From Capnocytophaga granulosa ATCC 51502 (lineage in GTDB: Bacteria; Bacteroidota; Bacteroidia; Flavobacteriales; Flavobacteriaceae): 29,949 bases of DNA. Both the position numbers and the translations under genes were made by a program. The stretch is from positions 1 to 29,949 of the forward strand of contig NZ_KE150243.1 in assembly GCF_000411115.1 (NCBI RefSeq), in the 5' to 3' direction. Below are positions 6,211 to 14,949 of this stretch, piece after piece. Below the pieces are notes generated by a model. That model searched no databases. It was given only the letters and a program-made list of their open reading frames with translations, and was not told where the DNA came from. The first letter of the stretch is position 1, and the number at the start of each line of letters is the position of its first letter.

Positions 6211-7548
6211 ATGATAGCAAAAATACATCGAGGAGGACAGCTGTTAGGGGTACTTTTGTACAATCACAACAAGGTAGCTAAAGGACAAGGTGAGGTGTTA
6301 TACGCTCAAAAAGTGATACAACCTCTGCAAGGAAGTGTAGGCATTTCGGAAGTATCTCGCTCCTTTGCCCCTTATCTCTATGCCAACATAAGGACAGAAA
6401 AACCTATCCTACACATCTCCCTCAATCCCGATCCTAACGATAAGGTAAGCGACGAGACCTTTGTAAAGTTGGCTACTGACTATATGCAGCGAATGGGCTT
6501 TGGCGACCAACCTTTTGTGGTTTACAAACATTCGGATATTGAGCGCAAACACATTCACATTGTATCGCTGGGGATAGATGAGTATGGCAAGAAAATCTCT
6601 GATACTTTTGAAAAAATACGCTCAATGAAAGTATGCCGAGAGTTGGAAACAAAATACCAACTTATCCCTGCTATCACCAATGATTCAGAGCTAACAGATG
6701 ATGAGCTCTTGCCTTTGTCTAAATTAGTCCCCTTAGATTACCGACAAAACGACCTTAAAAAGCAACTGATTCATACTGTAAAACAATTGCTAAAACACTA
6801 TCATTTTGCCTCGTTAGGAACGTTCAACGCCTTGCTCAATCAGTTTAACATAGCGGTAGAAAAGGTAGAAGGCGAACTGCAAGGCGTTCCTAAAAAGGGC
6901 TTGGTGTATGTGGTATTGGATGAGAATGGTAACAAAGCAAGCCATCCTTTTAAAGCCTCCAAGCTCGGCAAAACACTGAGCTTACCTTATATCGAAAAAC
7001 ATTTACAAAAGGAACAAGATCACTTAAAAGGACAAAACACCACTTCCTTAAAGGCACATATCACCTTTGCCAAAGAAACAACTCATAGCAAAAGTGAATT
7101 TATTCAAGAACTAAAAGCTAAAGGTATTGAGGTTGTCTTTCGTAAAAACAAAGAGGGGAGAACCTATGGGGTAACCTTTATTGATCACAACAGCCGATGT
7201 GTATATAACGGCTCTCAGCTGGGGAAGGAGTTTTCTGCCAATGTTTTTCATCAGTGGTTAAAATCGTTAGAAGAGCCTGCTCCTGCTTTAACCTGTGAGG
7301 TAAATATGCGGTCTGTAACTCCTTATGCAAGTAAAAATCACAACAATACTAATACTGTTGAAGAGGATACTTTCTCTGACACTTCTTGGACACATTACCA
7401 AGAGGATTTTGGTAAGGACTCTGCCTTAAATGCTTTCTTTACTCTTTTTTCTTTGGATGATCAAGGGGTAGATTACGAAGAAGAGGATTTTACCAGAAGA
7501 ATGAAACGTGCTACTGCCAAACGGCGAAAAATGAAAAACAAATCTTAG
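6211..7548 (+). CDS. mobB: MobB relaxase (PF03432 family)
   Basis: This 445-residue protein nicks oriT and leads the transferred strand into the recipient. The relaxase domain occupies about residues 1-180. Its metal-binding motif is clear in KHSDIERKHIHIVSLGID, with His107, Asp109, His114 and His116, and HISLNPD (68-74) precedes it. Tyr17 and Tyr31 are candidate catalytic tyrosines. Residues 185-345 carry two similar segments (LLKHYHFASLGTFNALLNQF and IQELKAKGIEVVFRKN...), possibly duplicated accessory domains. The C-terminal 100 residues are acidic and low in conservation signs. The gene lies between mobA and the coupling protein gene. Confidence 0.9.
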   Translation: MIAKIHRGGQLLGVLLYNHNKVAKGQGEVLYAQKVIQPLQGSVGISEVSRSFAPYLYANIRTEKPILHISLNPDPNDKVSDETFVKLATDYMQRMGFGDQPFVVYKHSDIERKHIHIVSLGIDEYGKKISDTFEKIRSMKVCRELETKYQLIPAITNDSELTDDELLPLSKLVPLDYRQNDLKKQLIHTVKQLLKHYHFASLGTFNALLNQFNIAVEKVEGELQGVPKKGLVYVVLDENGNKASHPFKASKLGKTLSLPYIEKHLQKEQDHLKGQNTTSLKAHITFAKETTHSKSEFIQELKAKGIEVVFRKNKEGRTYGVTFIDHNSRCVYNGSQLGKEFSANVFHQWLKSLEEPAPALTCEVNMRSVTPYASKNHNNTNTVEEDTFSDTSWTHYQEDFGKDSALNAFFTLFSLDDQGVDYEEEDFTRRMKRATAKRRKMKNKS

Positions 7549-7613
7549 GTGTGGCCAAAGAGCTGACATAGCTAAGTATAAAATATTGACAAACACTAAA
7601 AACAGAAACAAAT

Positions 7614-9629
7614 ATGCAAAACGATGATGATTTAAGAGCATTAGCCAAGATTATGGCTTTTATGCGTGCAGTAAGTATTCTCATAATACTAATGCACCTC
7701 TATTGGTATTGTTATGGCTTTTTCCAAGGCGAAAAGTGGATATTAGCCGTAGTAGATAGAATCCTGACCAACTTCCAACGAACAGCAGGACTGTTCTCTC
7801 ACCCCTTATACACCAAATGCTTTGCCCTCCTGCTCTTAGCCTTGAGCTGTTTGGGCACAACAGGTGTAAAGAACGACAAAATTACTTGGCAAAAGATTTA
7901 CATCGCTCTGGGAGTAGGAGCGTCTCTTTACTTTGGTAACTTTTGGATTTTGTACTTGCGACTTCCTGCTTCAGTGGTTGCCTTTTTCTATATCCTTACC
8001 CTATCTTTGGGCTACATAGCTCTTCTTATGGCAGGTTCGTGGATGAGTCGCTTGTTAAAAGACAACCTTTTAGATGATGTTTTTAACAATGAAAACGAGT
8101 CGTTTATGCAGGAAACTCGCCTGATGAAAAACGAGTATTCTGTAAATTTGCCTACTTTGTTCTACTACCGCAAGAAGTGGAACAAAGGCTGGATCAATGT
8201 GGTAAATCCCTTTCGGGCAACCATAGTGCTGGGGACTCCTGGTTCTGGTAAGTCTTATGCCATTGTGAACAACTACATCAAACAACAGATTGAAAAGGGT
8301 TTTGCAATGTACATCTACGACTTCAAGTTTGACGACCTCTCTACCATTGCCTATAATCACCTACTGAAAAACTTAGACAAGTACAAGGTAAAGCCCAAGT
8401 TCTATGTGATAAACTTTGACGATCCTCGTCGTAGTCATCGTTGCAATCCTATCAACCCCAACTTTATGAGCGATATTTCCGATGCCTACGAGTCTGCTTA
8501 TACCATTATGCTCAACCTTAACCGCTCGTGGATTCAAAAGCAAGGGGATTTCTTTGTGGAGTCGCCTATCATTCTCTTGGCTGCTATTATTTGGTTTTTG
8601 AAGATTTACAAAGAGGGTAAGTACTGTACCTTTCCACACGCCATCGAGCTATTGAACAAGCCTTATGCTGATGTCTTTACCATTCTCACCTCGTATCCTG
8701 AACTTGAGAATTACCTATCGCCTTTTATGGATGCTTGGCAAGGTGGCGCACAAGACCAGCTACAAGGGCAAATCGCCAGTGCTAAAATTCCGCTCTCTCG
8801 AATGATTTCGCCTCAACTCTATTGGGTAATGACAGGCGATGATTTTTCGTTGGATATCAATAACCCCAAAGAACCTAAAATCCTTTGTGTAGGCAACAAT
8901 CCCGATAGACAGAATATCTATTCGGCAGCTTTGGGTTTGTACAATTCGCGTATTGTAAAGCTCATCAACAAAAAAGGACAACTCAAATCCTCTGTGATTA
9001 TTGACGAGTTGCCTACCATTTATTTCAGAGGCTTAGACAACCTGATAGCTACTGCTCGAAGTAATAAAGTAGCCGTTTGTTTAGGCTTCCAAGATTACTC
9101 ACAGCTCACTCGTGATTATGGCGATAAGGAAAGCAAGGTAATACAAAATACAGTGGGGAATATCTTTAGCGGACAAGTAGTAGGGGAAACTGCTAAAACT
9201 CTTTCTGAACGTTTTGGGAAGGTTTTGCAGAAAAGGCAATCTACTACGATTAACCGCAATGATACTTCTACCTCTATCTCTACTCAACTGGATAGTTTGA
9301 TTCCTGCCAGCAAAATATCCAATCTTACTCAAGGGATGTTTGTAGGAGCTGTTTCTGACAATTTTGACGAGCGTATCGAGCAGAAGATATTCCACGCTCA
9401 GATAATAGTGGATAATGAGAAAGTAGCTGCTGAGACCAAAGCCTACCAGAAAATACCTCAAATCCTCTCCTTTGAAGACGAAAACGGAGAAGACCAAATG
9501 CAACAACAAATCCAAACTAATTACAAGCAGGTAAAAACTGACATCATCCAGCTCATCACCGATGAGCTCACCCGCATTGAAAACGACCCTGAATTAGCAC
9601 ATTTGATAAGGAAAGAAGAGGGAGTATAG
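7614..9629 (+). CDS. mobC: VirD4/TraG-like type IV coupling ATPase (MobC)
   Basis: This 671-residue inner-membrane ATPase couples the relaxase-DNA complex to the mating channel. The N-terminus has four hydrophobic segments (about 18-38, 65-80, 95-115 and 120-145). The motor domain carries Walker A GTPGSGKS (207-214) and Walker B SVIIDELP (460-467, Asp464-Glu465). NTVGNIFSGQVVGETAKTLS is the conserved TraG/TraD region after Walker B. Family members are usually 600-700 residues, so it is complete. It closes the mob operon, 65 bases after the relaxase gene, and is convergent with the toxin/immunity genes to its right. Confidence 0.92.
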   Translation: MQNDDDLRALAKIMAFMRAVSILIILMHLYWYCYGFFQGEKWILAVVDRILTNFQRTAGLFSHPLYTKCFALLLLALSCLGTTGVKNDKITWQKIYIALGVGASLYFGNFWILYLRLPASVVAFFYILTLSLGYIALLMAGSWMSRLLKDNLLDDVFNNENESFMQETRLMKNEYSVNLPTLFYYRKKWNKGWINVVNPFRATIVLGTPGSGKSYAIVNNYIKQQIEKGFAMYIYDFKFDDLSTIAYNHLLKNLDKYKVKPKFYVINFDDPRRSHRCNPINPNFMSDISDAYESAYTIMLNLNRSWIQKQGDFFVESPIILLAAIIWFLKIYKEGKYCTFPHAIELLNKPYADVFTILTSYPELENYLSPFMDAWQGGAQDQLQGQIASAKIPLSRMISPQLYWVMTGDDFSLDINNPKEPKILCVGNNPDRQNIYSAALGLYNSRIVKLINKKGQLKSSVIIDELPTIYFRGLDNLIATARSNKVAVCLGFQDYSQLTRDYGDKESKVIQNTVGNIFSGQVVGETAKTLSERFGKVLQKRQSTTINRNDTSTSISTQLDSLIPASKISNLTQGMFVGAVSDNFDERIEQKIFHAQIIVDNEKVAAETKAYQKIPQILSFEDENGEDQMQQQIQTNYKQVKTDIIQLITDELTRIENDPELAHLIRKEEGV

Positions 9630-9673
9630 GGAGAAAGATTCTTAAAAAATAGTTTAGGATAGTATTTGTTTTC

Positions 9674-10351
9674 CTATTTCAGTAAAAATTCTCCAGTAAC
9701 AATGTAATGTTTAATTTTATGTCCTTCTATAGTTCTAAATTTCTCTTCCACTTCAAGTGTAGGTTTACAGACCATTCTTATATTATAAGCCTTATGAGTA
9801 GAAGCAATTTTTTTCTTTTCATAAGACCAATTTGACTTATAGGTTTTATCAGCAATAATGCTATCATTTTTAAAGAAATAAGTGGTTGTTTGATACCACT
9901 CCTTATAAGGTGCCCGTTCTTTGGTTAAAGTGTATAATACACTATCTATCAACTTGAAATCTGCATACGACCACAATTCTATAGATTGCTTTATCCTGAC
10001 TAAAGTATCACCTATGATATCCATAAAGCGATTATTGATTGTAAACTTGTTACGATACATTTCTCCATCATCTGAGAACAGTACCAAATTCATCTCTCCA
10101 TAGTTGTAAAAATAAACAAAGTTTATTTTTACATATGGATTTTTTAGTAATTTTTGTCGTTCCTATTCTTGAAGATATTCAAAATGGTCTTCATAGTACC
10201 TTGAAAATACTTTTACGGTATCAGGATCTATTCCGCGAGATATTAGATAATTCATAAATCTAACATTTTTGCGATCTTCTTTTCCTGTTCTGCAACAAAC
10301 AAAAAGCAGCAGGAGTATAAAACTTATTGTGTAAATAATCTTATTTTTCAT
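9674..10351 (-). pseudogene. Lipoprotein gene split by an in-frame TAG
   Basis: Two short open frames (10163-10351, 62 residues; 9674-10093, 139 residues) are in the same reading frame. The 26 codons between them are open apart from one TAG at 10163-10165. Reading through gives one protein of about 225 residues. It starts MKNKIIYTISFILLLLFVCC, a lipoprotein signal with the lipobox cysteine near residue 19, and runs through EYLQE, the stop, ERQKLLKNPYVKINF and GEMNLVLFSDDGE. I do not recognise the family. Its position at the end of a T6SS effector array and its lipoprotein signal suggest an orphan immunity protein. A single nonsense mutation is the simplest explanation; the second half alone would lack a signal sequence. 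Confidence 0.75.
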
Positions 10352-10550
10352 TTTCCTCTATTAAATTACTATATATGAAACAATTTTGCGCAACTAATAT
10401 ATTCTCTTCTTAAATTCAAGTATTAAAAGTGACTGATTTTAACCAGCTCTTTCTCCAAGAGCAAATGACCTCACTTACTTAGCTTGCCTCTGTATCTGTT
10501 TATGCCGATTTTCCACAAACCATTTCTGATTGACTAAAAAACACCAACTT
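10352..10550. other. Short intergenic region without a gene
   Basis: About 200 bases lie between the fused metalloprotease gene and the split lipoprotein gene. It holds a small hairpin (GCTCTTTCTCCAAGAGC, 10446-10462) without a following T-run. I see no coding potential and no clear promoter consensus. Confidence 0.5.
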
Positions 10551-12512
10551 CTATTTATACCGCTTAATTATTTCTTTAATAGCTTCATTTTCATCTTCTA
10601 TGAAATATTTTCTTTTCTCTCCTACCTCTTCTCCTAATCTTATATTCATTATATTATAATCGATGTCAGAGAAAATACGAAAGAAAGGAACTATTTCAGG
10701 ATAGCAACTTTCTTCTATCATCTTATCATAATCAATACTAACTTCAAAAGGATGAGTCCAAAAGACTCTTATACTTTCTTTATTTTTATTATAGTATAGA
10801 ACTGTATTACATGATAGATAGGCCTTTTCACATTCAGGAGCCATAAATTTATAATGTTTATTATTCTCTAAATATTTGGGGGGAATATAATTAAATATCT
10901 TTGAATCATAAAAAGTATCATTCTTCCATTGTCTTTTTTCTTTTAGCTCATAGGATTTTCCTTTTTTCTTTCTATAATGATATAAATAAAGAGAATCTTT
11001 TAAAAAATCTATTGTTCTTATGACAGAATCTTTTATATATTCTTCGTCCTCATAAGAAACAATATTTACATCTTCTATACATGAATCGATAAATTGAATT
11101 TCTATTCTTGTAAATAGATAATTGTTTTTAGGATCTCTTTTCTGAGAGCAAGAAGAGATTATAAAAAGAAGCAATATGAGAAAAAATTTATCCCTAACTT
11201 TTTCCCAAAAGCCTTTTGTACGATAATCATCATACGTCTTTTCTATTTTGCTACTATTTTGCATTATATCCCACTGCCATTTGAAAAAGGAGATTCTTTT
11301 ATTAGGATTTGTTTTTACAACTCCTTCTACCTCTTTACTGTCATAATCCATAAAATTATCAGTACTTACATCGTCATATAAAGGAAGAGAAGTTGCTTTT
11401 TCATCATTATCTTCATCTATAAAAGAATGATCTAATCCTAAAACATGTCCTATTTCATGGATAATTGTTCCATTTTTTAACAAACCTCCCTTATTTATAA
11501 AAATAATTTGATCATTATATTTAAAACCCAACAATTCTGCTTTTGTTTCTTCTCTTATTCTATTATTATGATAAATAAGATAAATATGATTACCTTTAAA
11601 ACTTGATGTAAGAGGATAATAAGTCAATAAAGTTCTAATTTTTTCCTTAAAATAATCCTTAAATATTCTGTCTTTATTTTTTAAATCTGCAAGAAATTCT
11701 CTTATAGATGCTTTTTCTTCATATTTAGTCAGATTATACTCTTGATGTTTAACAACTTCTACACGTAAAAGAGCCTGATTAAAAGATTGATATTTGAGGG
11801 CGTATTCAAAATCTTTAGAAAGTGAAAAATCTTTATCATCGTTATCTGTAATCATTTTTACTAATACGATTCTAAGTTTAGGAATAACATTTGCTTTATA
11901 AATCATTAACATCCCTACTTGCTTTGTTGTACTGCCTTTTTGTGCATATACATTAATAGGAGTATCTTTATTTAAAGCTCCCAAACATTTAATATTTATC
12001 TTTTTAGGTAAAACTCTATAAGTTATAGGTTCATTATCTATATAACGAACTACTTTTTGTTTATTTAATGCTTCTGATAAAGAAAAAGAAGAGGGTTCTA
12101 TCTTTAGGAGGTTTTTGTCTCCATCTATTTCAAAGAATATTTTGGTATCATCAGAAGTCAGATCGTCTATTTCTTGTATTTCAACATTTAAATTGGCTCC
12201 ATTTTTATTAATAGAAGACCCATATTCAAAAGAACTTGAGTAAGGTAAAAGGGCTAACCAAGGGCTATAATAATCTATATTGTAAATTTTTTTAGATTTA
12301 TATTGTTTTTTTACTATTTCTTCATCTTTACAAATAGGAAGATTTGCATTATGTATATAAATATACTCATCACGTATCCAATCGAACCCAAACTCTCCTC
12401 TATAATCATCAGGTCGTCTAAAATGCACCAAAAATTTGGGAAGACTATTTCCATCTCCCTTTGGTTCTTCATCTTCATCCACAAAACGTGGTTTTCCAAA
12501 AGTAATACTCAT
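10551..12512 (-). CDS. Zinc metalloprotease effector fused to a lipoprotein immunity-like domain
   Basis: This 653-residue frame combines two unlike parts. Residues 1-about 430 look like a T6SS effector: an N-terminal tag (MSITFGKPRFVDEDEE), a domain with FRRPDDYRGEFGFDW, and a metzincin-type protease with HEIGHVLGLDH (His352, Glu353, His356, His362) and a downstream NFMDYD (Met388) as the probable Met-turn. At about residue 438 a hydrophobic stretch begins (KFFLILLLFIISSC) ending in a lipobox, Cys455. It is followed by about 200 residues typical of a surface or periplasmic lipoprotein. Effector and immunity genes are normally adjacent and separate; here no stop codon lies between them and no ATG precedes the lipoprotein signal. 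It may be an in-frame fusion that disables one or both parts, or a sequence error. The upstream neighbour is an orphan immunity paralogue 7 bases away. Confidence 0.75.
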   Translation of the reverse strand: MSITFGKPRFVDEDEEPKGDGNSLPKFLVHFRRPDDYRGEFGFDWIRDEYIYIHNANLPICKDEEIVKKQYKSKKIYNIDYYSPWLALLPYSSSFEYGSSINKNGANLNVEIQEIDDLTSDDTKIFFEIDGDKNLLKIEPSSFSLSEALNKQKVVRYIDNEPITYRVLPKKINIKCLGALNKDTPINVYAQKGSTTKQVGMLMIYKANVIPKLRIVLVKMITDNDDKDFSLSKDFEYALKYQSFNQALLRVEVVKHQEYNLTKYEEKASIREFLADLKNKDRIFKDYFKEKIRTLLTYYPLTSSFKGNHIYLIYHNNRIREETKAELLGFKYNDQIIFINKGGLLKNGTIIHEIGHVLGLDHSFIDEDNDEKATSLPLYDDVSTDNFMDYDSKEVEGVVKTNPNKRISFFKWQWDIMQNSSKIEKTYDDYRTKGFWEKVRDKFFLILLLFIISSCSQKRDPKNNYLFTRIEIQFIDSCIEDVNIVSYEDEEYIKDSVIRTIDFLKDSLYLYHYRKKKGKSYELKEKRQWKNDTFYDSKIFNYIPPKYLENNKHYKFMAPECEKAYLSCNTVLYYNKNKESIRVFWTHPFEVSIDYDKMIEESCYPEIVPFFRIFSDIDYNIMNIRLGEEVGEKRKYFIEDENEAIKEIIKRYK

Positions 12513-12519
12513 AATTTTA

Positions 12520-13059
12520 TTATTTTAAAAACTTAAAACCATTGTTGCTCATATATGACTTTATTTTCTTATCCGTGAGTTCGTTGTGCGGTCCTACTAC
12601 TATTGCTTTGACTTCTTTAACCTTATTGTCATATAGATGCACAAAAATATAGATATAAGTTGTACAATTCTTTATATAACATGCAACATCCATCTCAATA
12701 GCAACATAAGTATCCTTCTTGTTTTTTGAGCAATATATAGCAAGAGGAATACAATAGTCTAATGCAAGTTCTTTTTCATCAAACCTCACTTGCTGCTTAT
12801 TGATGGTTAGAAAATATCCGTTGTCTATACTGTGTTTTGGGATAGTAGGACACTCTGGCTCTGTCCTTCTAACATTCTTCGTATCAATAAGCATATAGAT
12901 GTCATTATCTAATGCTTTGATGTTTATCACATACCTGCCAAAAGAATCGTTTAGAAGCCCCCAACAATAGGGATTATCAAACAAATCTATTTTAGCATAC
13001 CTCACATTTTGCTGTGAATACGTTATATTAAAAAATAGAAATAAACAAAGAAATCTCAT
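12520..13059 (-). CDS. Secreted immunity-like protein, orphan copy
   Basis: This 179-residue protein with a Sec signal (MRFLCLFLFFNITYSQ, cleavage near residue 16) is nearly the same as the protein at 15894-16436. Shared landmarks are a NPYCWGLLNDSF segment (NPCCWGLLNDSF in the other copy), NDIYMLIDTKN, LDYCIP and ACYIKNCTTY, with several conserved cysteines that suggest disulfides in the periplasm. It has no effector gene of its own. Directly upstream are a few bases resembling the 3' end of an effector gene, then the remnant of a metalloprotease gene. It is therefore probably the leftover immunity gene of a deleted effector cassette, kept because it still protects against the matching toxin. 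Confidence 0.7.
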   Translation of the reverse strand: MRFLCLFLFFNITYSQQNVRYAKIDLFDNPYCWGLLNDSFGRYVINIKALDNDIYMLIDTKNVRRTEPECPTIPKHSIDNGYFLTINKQQVRFDEKELALDYCIPLAIYCSKNKKDTYVAIEMDVACYIKNCTTYIYIFVHLYDNKVKEVKAIVVGPHNELTDKKIKSYMSNNGFKFLK

Positions 13060-13104
13060 TTTTTAATTTTTTTATATGAAAAATCTAGAAGATTTTCATT
13101 GTTA

Positions 13105-13266
13105 TTAGTATATGGAGAAGGTGTGATTTAAACCTAAACTATGCATTAATTCGTGGGCTATAGTTGTTCTGCTGGCACCACCATAACACATTGAAATATT
13201 TTTATCAGACTCACCTAATAGTTCATCTTCATCCACAAAACGTGGTTTTCCAAAAGTAATACTCAT
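13105..13266 (-). pseudogene. Internally deleted metalloprotease remnant
   Basis: A 53-codon leftward frame, translated by hand, starts with the same tag as the complete metalloprotease (MSITFGKPRFVDEDE). After an ELLG junction it jumps to AHELMHSLGLNHTF, a full HExxHxxGxxH zinc motif, and ends at a TAA 4 codons later. The ELLG residues also occur in the complete gene about 30 residues before its zinc motif, so a deletion of some 300 codons joining similar sequence explains the structure. The zinc motif differs from that of the complete gene, so it comes from a second metalloprotease allele. Confidence 0.75.
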
Positions 13267-13286
13267 AGTTTTATTATTTTTAAAGA

Positions 13287-13814
13287 TTAGTATTTTAATC
13301 CATTACGCATATAATGCTTAATTTGTTTATCAGATAAGGGGGATTCTGTATCTATTATTTTATAATTATTTATCTTATTATTATGTAAATACATTAAAAT
13401 ATAATAATATGAATTACAAGAACTGCTATAACACAATATATAGAGACGAATTGCTATGTAAAAATCACTCTTATATTTTTTACACCACATCCAATCTGGC
13501 ACACAATAATCTATTGCATCAATATTTTTTAGCTCAAGTTCTTGATTATCTATGTGTATAGATAAATTTTCTATTTTTTTACTAATTGAAATTGTACATT
13601 CTTGTTCTCTTGCTTTTTCATTCCTTGTGGGAAGTATCATATAAATCCTCTTACCTTGAATTTGAGTGTTAAGATGGTAATAATTAATATTCCCTATTGT
13701 GCTTCCCCAGCAACATATATCATATATACTTTTTTTCTGGAAAACAGATTTATCTTGTGCACTTACAACTTGAATGAAATTAAATATTATAATATATAAA
13801 ATTCTAACATTCAT
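13287..13814 (-). CDS. Secreted immunity-like protein of the second cassette
   Basis: This 175-residue protein has a Sec signal (MNVRILYIIIFNFIQVVSAQ, cleavage after SAQ). It is a divergent member of the same family as the proteins at 12520-13059 and 15894-16436. Shared features are CCWG (about residues 34-37), RIYMILPTRN, AIDYCVP, CYSSSCNSYYYI and DKQIKHYMRNGLK at the end. The effector gene ends 4 bases before it, so the two are translated together. The divergence from its paralogues parallels the divergent C-terminus of the effector, which is expected if it binds that region. The assignment as immunity protein rests on position and signal sequence. Confidence 0.7.
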   Translation of the reverse strand: MNVRILYIIIFNFIQVVSAQDKSVFQKKSIYDICCWGSTIGNINYYHLNTQIQGKRIYMILPTRNEKAREQECTISISKKIENLSIHIDNQELELKNIDAIDYCVPDWMWCKKYKSDFYIAIRLYILCYSSSCNSYYYILMYLHNNKINNYKIIDTESPLSDKQIKHYMRNGLKY

Positions 13815-13818
13815 AATT

Positions 13819-14949
13819 TTATTTTTTATAAGTTTTCTTTTCTTGTTTTTTATAAAAAATAGTATGTGGAAGATTTCCCACTCCTTTATAAACTGATGTT
13901 GTTATATATTCAAAGGAAGATTTATCTTTTTTATCATTGAAATTCCATGCAGAAAAACCACCAACTCTATGTTCTATTTTTATAAATAAGTTTTCTTGCC
14001 AATAAGTATTATCTTTATGTATCTTTAAAATATCAATACCATGCCATCCTATAGCTCCTTCTGATAAATCATTTCTACGAGGTGGCTCTTCATTTAAATA
14101 ATAAAAAGCTTTTATTGTATACTCAATAGCTAATTTAGCTAACTTTTTTTGAGTTATTACCAATGAATTTCTACCAAAAGCATTTCGATCATAGTCAAAA
14201 ATATCTCCTTCTTTAGCTTTATGTTTAGTATCATAGCCTAAAAAAATTTTATATGCATCATTTCCATTAAAATATTTCCATTCAGTTTTTTTGCGACCTC
14301 GTATTTCTCTTATAGTATCATCTATACTTTCCCCTCGATGAAAATCCTCTTCATTATTCTGTATATTACGATTCATAATAATATAGGGGATTCGTTTAAT
14401 TGCTTCTGAATTATATCCTACTTCTGAATAAGCTAACCCTGCAATTCTTAAAAAAGTATCATTTTTAATATCCACTCCTTTTATTGTTAGTTTTTTTAGA
14501 TCTTTATATTTAAAATATCCTTCAGGAACATTTTCTTTTTTTTCTAAATCAGGAAAAGTATGCTTTCTCTCTTCTTCCCATAATGGATCTATAGGTAAAA
14601 GAACTTTAATAAATTCTTTTCCTGTACAAATATAAACATCATTGGGATCTCCAATATAAAAGTATTCTTTTCCTAAAAAAGTTCCATCTGCAGTATAAAA
14701 ACAGCCATTAACAGGTTGATAATTACTACTAATCCTTCGTTGCTTTTTATTTTGTTCTATTGCTGATTTTGCTGTAGTATTATCACTCCCCTTCTTAACA
14801 GCTATTTTTTTAGCAGAAGTAAGAGAGAGATTACCCTCTGTAGCTATTATTTGCACTTCATCAGAGACACACTCATAGCTACCACTAAAATGGCGGTACT
14901 CATTCTTTATATTTACTATTAAGTTCTTTGCTCTTTTGATAATTGCCAT
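13819..14949 (-). CDS. Predicted peptidoglycan-cleaving T6SS effector, second copy
   Basis: A 376-residue protein with a shared N-terminal tag (MAIIKRAKNLIVNIKNEYRH), then a segment EVQIIATEGNLSLTSAKKIAV that looks like a continuation of the VgrG beta-helix. A short GTFLGKEYFYIGDPNDVY motif follows at about 89-106. Residues 165-300 contain FLRIAGLAYSEVGYNSEAIK and IPYIIMNR, similar in pattern to SleB-type cortex hydrolases (A..E..G ... NR), with Glu176 as the candidate catalytic residue. Up to about residue 305 it is nearly the same as the effector at 16433-17545; the last 70 residues differ completely. It starts 2 bases after a partial vgrG and is paired with its own immunity paralogue. The enzyme class is an inference. 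Confidence 0.65.
   Translation of the reverse strand: MAIIKRAKNLIVNIKNEYRHFSGSYECVSDEVQIIATEGNLSLTSAKKIAVKKGSDNTTAKSAIEQNKKQRRISSNYQPVNGCFYTADGTFLGKEYFYIGDPNDVYICTGKEFIKVLLPIDPLWEEERKHTFPDLEKKENVPEGYFKYKDLKKLTIKGVDIKNDTFLRIAGLAYSEVGYNSEAIKRIPYIIMNRNIQNNEEDFHRGESIDDTIREIRGRKKTEWKYFNGNDAYKIFLGYDTKHKAKEGDIFDYDRNAFGRNSLVITQKKLAKLAIEYTIKAFYYLNEEPPRRNDLSEGAIGWHGIDILKIHKDNTYWQENLFIKIEHRVGGFSAWNFNDKKDKSSFEYITTSVYKGVGNLPHTIFYKKQEKKTYKK

Noticed and set aside
8070..9515. Several leftward open frames of 73-138 codons inside the coupling-protein gene
   Set aside because: They are antisense to a clearly conserved ATPase and show no domain or composition of their own.
10163..10165. TAG recoding (readthrough or a special amino acid) between the two halves of the lipoprotein
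   Set aside because: No stem-loop or recoding signal was recognised after the codon, and the neighbourhood has several other decayed genes; a nonsense mutation is simpler.
10446..10462. Terminator or small RNA in the gap before the split lipoprotein gene
   Set aside because: The stem is 6 bases with no T-run and no promoter-like sequence nearby.
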